In this document: positions 59,641 to 64,000 of the stretch, piece after piece | How positions within the stretch are numbered: the stretch's first letter is position 1 | How the letters are laid out: every line of letters begins with the position of its first letter | Assembly (NCBI GenBank): GCA_021810905.1 | Contig: JAJZQH010000001.1 | Location: 1 to 64,000 of the forward strand | Length of the DNA stretch: 64,000 bases | Direction of reading: 5' to 3' | Source of the DNA: a bacterium | GTDB lineage: Bacteria; UBA10199; 2-02-FULL-44-16; JAAZCA01 | Notes under the pieces: generated by a model | The model's input: only the letters and a program-made list of their open reading frames with translations | What the model was told of the DNA's origin: nothing | Database searches by the model: none | Position numbers and translations under genes: made by a program

Positions 59641-60210
59641 TCATCTCCCTTTTTTGGATCCGCCGCCTCGGTTATATTCAGCGATGACGCGATCCGTGAG
59701 ATCACGCGCCGATGGGGCATAAAGCACGACGTCCTGTGATTTTTCAAGGATGAGGGCGTAACTTTCTTTATCTCCTATGGATCGCACGATATCTCGCAGT
59801 TTCTGGAGGATATCTTCGGTCAGATGCGCCTCCCTATCGGCCATCTGTCTTTTGAAGTCCGCGTAGCGCTGCTGGACATCCAGGAACTTTTCCCGGTACT
59901 GCTTTTCCTTGGCCGCTATGGCCTCCGCCGAGACAAGCATACGATCGCGATCGAGATCGTCCTTCATCGCAGTGAGTTCAGCCTGAAGTATGTCGAGTCG
60001 TTGTTGTTTTTCTCGAAATTCGTCCTTCAACCGTTTTTTGGCCGATACTCCATCCGATACCTCGTTGAGGGCGCGGTTGAAGTCAACATAGCCGATCCTG
60101 ACCGAATCTGAGGTCAAATCGGTTGAAGCCGAATACGCGCACAGCGGCGCTCCTATCAGGAGCGCCGCTGCGGCGATAAGGCCTATCAAATGAGCAGATA
60201 CTGCGCGCAT
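59641..60210 (-). CDS. Skp/OmpH-like periplasmic chaperone (copy 1)
   Basis: This 189-residue Skp-family protein guides outer-membrane proteins through the periplasm. A signal peptide occupies about 1-28. After it, SVRIGYVDFNRALNEVSDG matches the OmpH start, and a long coiled coil (about 60-130) forms the tentacle. The conserved closing block near 150-180 (ESYALILEKSQDVVLYA) is typical. The start has a GAGG site. It shares clear similarity with the second copy directly upstream, so it arose by tandem duplication. Its stop overlaps or abuts the FHA gene start. Confidence 0.9.
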   Translation of the reverse strand: MRAVSAHLIGLIAAAALLIGAPLCAYSASTDLTSDSVRIGYVDFNRALNEVSDGVSAKKRLKDEFREKQQRLDILQAELTAMKDDLDRDRMLVSAEAIAAKEKQYREKFLDVQQRYADFKRQMADREAHLTEDILQKLRDIVRSIGDKESYALILEKSQDVVLYAPSARDLTDRVIAEYNRGGGSKKGR

Positions 60211-60217
60211 TCACGCC

Positions 60218-60775
60218 TCACTTTTTGCCAGAATTATATGTAGCGATTATCTTATCTGTAAGATCTGTGCCGGGCAGCGAATAGAGCGCCATCTCCCTGG
60301 GCACGATCATCGTAAAACCATTGCTCTGGCCGTACTGCTGGATCACCGCCTGAAGTTTTTGACTTATCGGCTTTATGAAATTCGACTCTTTATCGGCAAA
60401 TTCTTTCTCGAAATCGGCCGATGTCTTCTGCAACTCGAAGAATTTCTGCTGGAACTGCTGTTCCTTCTCGGCAAGGGCATCCTTGGAGAGGATCAGCTTC
60501 TGCTTGTCGAGGTCTTCCTTCATCTTCTTGAGTTCGTTCTGCATGATCTCGAGTTTCGCTTTTTTTGCCTTTCCATCCGCCTCAAGCTGAGCCTTTGCTG
60601 TCTTGCCCTCGTTGACTTCATTGAGGCAACGGTTCAGATCCACGTAACCCAGCTTAACACCGTCTGAAGAAACCGCCTTTGCAGCGGTCTCGTCACCTTT
60701 GGCTTTTTCAGCGGCGCCTGCAGCAGTTGCGGACAAAAGCATTGCCGCAACCAGTACGACTGCTATTCTCTTCAT
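60218..60775 (-). CDS. Skp/OmpH-like periplasmic chaperone (copy 2)
   Basis: This 185-residue Skp-family protein has a signal peptide of about 20 residues (MKRIAVVLVAAMLLSATAAG). KLGYVDLNRCLNEVNEGK corresponds to the YVDFNRALNEVSDG segment of copy 1. The long Lys/Glu-rich coiled coil (about 65-130) and closing NGFTMIVPREMALYSLPGTD follow. The start at 60775 has an AGGAGG site. It lies directly downstream of bamA (90 bases), the classical bamA-skp order. Two neighbouring copies may form mixed trimers or serve different clients; this is an inference. Confidence 0.91.
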   Translation of the reverse strand: MKRIAVVLVAAMLLSATAAGAAEKAKGDETAAKAVSSDGVKLGYVDLNRCLNEVNEGKTAKAQLEADGKAKKAKLEIMQNELKKMKEDLDKQKLILSKDALAEKEQQFQQKFFELQKTSADFEKEFADKESNFIKPISQKLQAVIQQYGQSNGFTMIVPREMALYSLPGTDLTDKIIATYNSGKK

Positions 60776-60865
60776 GTCCAACCTCCTGTTTGTACGGTTA
60801 ACCCTGCAAAAGTCGGGCACATATAATATAAGGATTCCGGGAATTCAAGGGGAATCGCCGCATAT

Positions 60866-63166
60866 CTAGAAGAAGTTGCCAATGGTGAAATTGAAGACCA
60901 CCGATTTATCCCCAGGCCTCGGGTTTATAGGGAAACCCCACTCGAAACGCAACGGACCCATTGGTGAATTCCAGCGAATCCCGGCGCCGAAATCGGCCTG
61001 AAGATTAGTTATCGAATAGTTCTCATTTTCCGCAAAGGCATTGCCTGCATCAAAGAAGACTACGCCTCTGAGTCCTGCCTTGTCGTAAATCGGTAGTTCT
61101 ATCTCCGTAATAAAGAGGAGAATCTTGTCGCCGCCGTACACAAAATTCTGATCGCTGCCTGAAACCGTGGCTGGAATCCTGACGCTTGGTCCTACCGAAT
61201 CAGGCGCATAGCCGCGCAGCGAGAAGACGCCGCCGGTGAAGAAACGCTCGAAGAGCGGAACCGGCTGGTCGTTTAAGCTCCTGATGTATCCTATTCTGAA
61301 GAATTGCTTGAAAATTATACTCTTATATATCGGCTGATAGAACATGCTCCGGAAGTTCACGCGGTAGAAGTCGTTATCGCCTCCCAACTTCGTGCCAGAG
61401 ACTTCCTGGGTAACGATATCGTATAGTCCCTTTCGCGGCGTAATACGGTTGTCGCGCGTGTCGTATGCAAGCGAGAGACTGACCTGGGAGGTGATGCCGC
61501 TGGTGTTCTGCTGGAAGAACTGGGGTACGGTTATGCCGAAATCGCTCACCTTCACCTGCTCAAATGTATACCCTAATTGAGCCGACGCATTGCGGAAAAA
61601 CCTGTGGCCCAGCGATAGTTCGCCGCCGGTCGACTCGCGCCTGAAGTCCGTATAATGATATGCGTTGCGGTAACCCGAGAAACCGGCCATCCATTTCGTG
61701 TCAAGGAAGTATGGATCGTTGACGGAGAGCATGAACAGCTGACGCTTGCTCGAGAGTTCCGCAGATATATTGCCGCTCACGCCGTATCCAAAGAAGTTAT
61801 CCTTTTGGATGGAGGCGTTGAACATGAAATGTTCGACCGAAGAGAAACCTGCACCGATGTTGAAAGTCCCCGTGGGTTTTTCCTTTACGGAGATGTCGAG
61901 GTTCATCTTGTCGTCGCTGCTGCCGCGCGGAGTCGCAAAATTGACCTCTTCGAAATAACCTAGGCGCATCAGATTTTCGCGGCTGCGGCGCAAAGCGGTT
62001 TCATTGTAGCGGTCTTGTTCTTTCACCTCCATCTCGCGGCGGATAACCTTATCGCGAGTGGTCGTGTTGCCGGTGATGTTTATGCGTTCGATCGTGATGC
62101 GCCTGCCCTTCGTGATATGGATGTCGATGTCCGCGGTAAGGGTTTCATCGTTCGGGATGGTGTTTGGCACCATCGCTGCGTAAGCGTATCCCTCATCGCC
62201 ATACCGCTCGGTTAGTTTTTGCAGATCCTCTTCCATCACCTTCTGCGAGTAGATTTCGCCGCGCTTGGTCTGAAGAAGTCCCTGCAACTCGTCCTTGGTC
62301 GTGAGGATGTCGCCCGAGATACCGATGTCGCCAATTTTGTACTGCTGTCCCTCATGAAGCTGGAACGTCACATAGATATAGCGTTTGTCCTTTGAAATCG
62401 TGGTCTTTGGCGGAGAGACCTTTATCTTCAAATAACCGTGATTGAGGTAGAAATAGGTGAGCATCAACGCATCATTCCTCAACATGTCCTCTTCATATTT
62501 GCCTGAACCGGTGAGGAATGAGAGAGCGGTCTTCTGCCGGGTCTTGACCACCGAACGAAGTTCCTTGTCGGAGAAGACCTTGTTGCCTATGAAAAATACG
62601 CGGCGCACGACAACGCCTTCATGCTCATGGATATCGAAGATGAGCTTGCCATCGCCCTGGTCCGTAGTCTCGACGTGATAACTCACGTCGGCGAGATAGT
62701 AGCCCTTCTTGGCATACGCCGCGCGAATCTTCTCCATCGATTCCGCCAGCGCCTTTTCATCCAGCGGGCTGTAGGCGCGCTGAGTCACCTCAGCACGAAG
62801 ATCGTCGCTCTTGATCTTCTTGTTGCCGTCAAAACCTATGTCCGCGATCAGAGGCTTTTCCTCGACGATGTATGTGAGCTTGACGCCGCCAGCGACCGGA
62901 GTGGTCTCCGCGCGTATGTCGCGGAACTGGCCGAGCTTGAAGAGCGCAGCTATATCGCGATCGACCGCCTCGGAATCCAGAGCCCTGCCGGAGGTCATCT
63001 TTACTGCAGAACGTAGCGTCTGCTCTGAGGTGCGCTTGTTTCCGGCAAAGGAAACTTCCTGAACGATTACACTTCCTGCGTGCGCGTTCATTGGAAATGC
63101 CGATGAGACGAATGCAAGGAGCAGGATGAAGACAAGGCCCCTCACTGATTTTCCCCCGATAAACAT
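60866..63166 (-). CDS. bamA: Outer membrane protein assembly factor BamA
   Basis: BamA inserts beta-barrel proteins into the outer membrane. It has 766 residues. A signal peptide occupies about 1-30. Five POTRA domains run from about 31 to 425 (for example IVQEVSFAGNKRTSEQ at the first and ITIERINITGNTTTRDKVI at the last). The C-terminal Omp85 barrel holds the VSGSDQNFVYGGD loop region and GVFSLRGYAPDSVGP, the conserved L6 VRGY/F-type motif as LRGY. It ends in a terminal Phe (IGNFF), the usual BAM signal. The start has a GGAGGG site. It proves a Gram-negative envelope. Confidence 0.97.
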   Translation of the reverse strand: MFIGGKSVRGLVFILLLAFVSSAFPMNAHAGSVIVQEVSFAGNKRTSEQTLRSAVKMTSGRALDSEAVDRDIAALFKLGQFRDIRAETTPVAGGVKLTYIVEEKPLIADIGFDGNKKIKSDDLRAEVTQRAYSPLDEKALAESMEKIRAAYAKKGYYLADVSYHVETTDQGDGKLIFDIHEHEGVVVRRVFFIGNKVFSDKELRSVVKTRQKTALSFLTGSGKYEEDMLRNDALMLTYFYLNHGYLKIKVSPPKTTISKDKRYIYVTFQLHEGQQYKIGDIGISGDILTTKDELQGLLQTKRGEIYSQKVMEEDLQKLTERYGDEGYAYAAMVPNTIPNDETLTADIDIHITKGRRITIERINITGNTTTRDKVIRREMEVKEQDRYNETALRRSRENLMRLGYFEEVNFATPRGSSDDKMNLDISVKEKPTGTFNIGAGFSSVEHFMFNASIQKDNFFGYGVSGNISAELSSKRQLFMLSVNDPYFLDTKWMAGFSGYRNAYHYTDFRRESTGGELSLGHRFFRNASAQLGYTFEQVKVSDFGITVPQFFQQNTSGITSQVSLSLAYDTRDNRITPRKGLYDIVTQEVSGTKLGGDNDFYRVNFRSMFYQPIYKSIIFKQFFRIGYIRSLNDQPVPLFERFFTGGVFSLRGYAPDSVGPSVRIPATVSGSDQNFVYGGDKILLFITEIELPIYDKAGLRGVVFFDAGNAFAENENYSITNLQADFGAGIRWNSPMGPLRFEWGFPINPRPGDKSVVFNFTIGNFF

Positions 63167-63186
63167 TCAAGGCCCTCCAAAGGCCG

Positions 63187-63873
63187 TCAATTAGCCTTAA
63201 CAAGCGGATGCAGAGTTCCATCGCGCAGTTCCAGGGACCGCGAGAGCTCTTTCCCAAGTTCCTGATTGTGCGTGACTGCGACAAGCGCAATTCCCATCCG
63301 TCGATTCAAATCCAGCATGTACTCCCAGACCCTGCGTCCAGTCTCGTGATCGAGATTTCCCGTAGGCTCGTCAGCCAGTATGGCGCGAGGCCTCATAACT
63401 GCGGCCCTGGCCAGCGCCACTCTCTGCTGTTCGCCTCCTGAGAGCATGGCAGGCCTGTGTTTCGCCCTCGCAGCGAGCCCCATAGCCTCAAGCGCTTCGT
63501 GCGCGCGGCGCGCGGCTTCGGCCTTTCCAAGGCCCGCGATCAACGCCGGCAACATGACGTTTTCCAGAGCCGTGAACTCCGGCAGGAGATGATAGAACTG
63601 GAAGACGAATCCGATCTCCCTGTTGCGGAATCTCGCGAGTTCGACGTCGTTCAGCGCTCCGAGTTCCATCCCCGCTCCGAGAACTCTCCCGCGAGTGGGT
63701 CTGTCGAGGCCGCCCATTATATGCAGCAACGTGGACTTCCCCGCTCCCGACGCACCATATATGCATACCGACTCGCCTTCATCGAGCGAAAAATCCGCAC
63801 CCCTGAGGACTTCCACAGGCACGGCCGTGTCGGCGTAGCATTTCCATATATCATGTGCCGCGAGCAGAACCAT
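63187..63873 (-). CDS. lolD: Lipoprotein-releasing ABC transporter ATPase LolD
   Basis: LolD powers release of outer-membrane lipoproteins from the inner membrane to LolA. It has 228 residues. Walker A GASGAGKST is at 40-48, the ABC signature LSGGEQQRVALARA starts at 144, and Walker B ILADEPTGNLD starts at 165. FQFYHLLPEFTALENVMLP is the LolD/MacB-subfamily stretch. It begins 4 bases after the permease gene stop, so the two are in one operon, and bamA follows 20 bases later. The general MacB-type ATPase family is an alternative, but the neighbours favour LolD. Confidence 0.93.
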   Translation of the reverse strand: MVLLAAHDIWKCYADTAVPVEVLRGADFSLDEGESVCIYGASGAGKSTLLHIMGGLDRPTRGRVLGAGMELGALNDVELARFRNREIGFVFQFYHLLPEFTALENVMLPALIAGLGKAEAARRAHEALEAMGLAARAKHRPAMLSGGEQQRVALARAAVMRPRAILADEPTGNLDHETGRRVWEYMLDLNRRMGIALVAVTHNQELGKELSRSLELRDGTLHPLVKAN

Positions 63874-63877
63874 GTAT

Positions 63878-64000
63878 TTATCTCGCCTGCGCGAGCCCCT
63901 CCGCCGGCGTCACACCCGCCAGTTTTTTGGCTGCAAGTCTCGATGTCATAAAGATAACTACCGCACAAAATAGTGCTAACAAGCCGCATATCGGCCAGGA
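63878..64000 (-). CDS. LolC/E-type permease, C-terminal fragment (runs off the window)
   Basis: Only the last 40 residues are present. They read as a final transmembrane segment (GLLALFCAVVIFMTSRLAA) followed by KKLAGVTPAEGLAQAR and a TAA stop at 63880-63878. The end pattern (hydrophobic helix, then a-kl-xP-ae-lR) is typical of LolC/LolE/FtsX-like permeases. The gene continues beyond position 64000. The 4-base spacing to lolD supports a lolC/E-lolD pair. It cannot be told whether this is LolC, LolE or a fused LolF form. Confidence 0.8.
   Translation of the reverse strand, partial: SWPICGLLALFCAVVIFMTSRLAAKKLAGVTPAEGLAQAR

Overview
The window reads as a stretch of a Gram-negative bacterial chromosome with G+C a little above one half. 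It encodes BamA, two Skp-like chaperones, LolCD-type lipoprotein export, LapA and a periplasmic amidase. There is no phage, plasmid or transposase gene. The Myxococcus-type cysteine-rich repeat at the left edge, the yicC-gmk-rel order, the lolC/E-lolD-bamA-skp order and the OPT/PqqD pair all suggest a lineage once placed in Deltaproteobacteria (Myxococcota, Bdellovibrionota or an uncultured relative). No rRNA is present, so this placement is an inference.

Layout. 0.1-16 kb is mostly minus-strand housekeeping: lysC, a four-helix-bundle (S23/IVP-type) gene, lpdA, tsaE, nnrE-nnrD, acpS, pdxJ, glmM, folP, ftsH, tilS, gamma-carbonic anhydrase, vanZ-like, a bifunctional nuclease, miaB and a PqqD-like protein. 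16-21 kb holds two OPT-family transporters on opposite strands with an NTF2-like protein between them. 21-28.5 kb carries two small genes, glnD, a TPR/AMIN/amidase fusion and mutS. 28.6-32.8 kb is a plus-strand accessory block: three small alanine/glutamine-rich proteins, a terminator, then an unknown protein and a B12-binding radical SAM enzyme. 32.8-36.6 kb has lapA, HIT, ihfB, sppA and rpsA. 36.8-40.5 kb is a small metabolic island: a DRE-TIM aldolase-like protein, a DegT/AHBA-type aminotransferase and a second B12/radical SAM enzyme. It is followed by tRNA-Gly(GCC) and a strongly palindromic segment. 40.9-55.4 kb contains pgsA, nadB, a lipase-like hydrolase, dnaJ, an SdrD-like lipoprotein, dnaK, rsmI, nadE, an acyl-CoA synthetase, yraN and rpmB. 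55.4-64 kb is rel, gmk, yicC, an FHA protein, skp, skp, bamA, lolD and the end of lolC/E. No gap between annotated genes exceeds 300 bases.

The most unusual signal is a system of hairpin repeats made of short 7-8 base words, such as GTACGTTG, CAGAATT and GCAAGCAAC. Eight of the nine intergenic gaps over 60 bases between 2 and 14 kb contain such repeats. Different loci use different words, but the two arms of one hairpin share the same word. At one locus the same inverted arms enclose the four-helix-bundle gene instead of a short loop. This resembles the intervening sequences of 23S rRNA that encode the same protein family. The words run into coding sequence: they supply the start of lysC, the ends of tsaE, nnrD, rsmI and carbonic anhydrase, and an in-frame insert in miaB. 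This suggests a family of hairpin elements, possibly linked to the four-helix-bundle protein, spreading through gene junctions.

A second theme is transcription with little or no leader. Good sigma70-type promoters lie so close to the ATG at 30331, 39225 and perhaps 44812 that the mRNAs would be leaderless, while neighbouring genes have clear Shine-Dalgarno sites.
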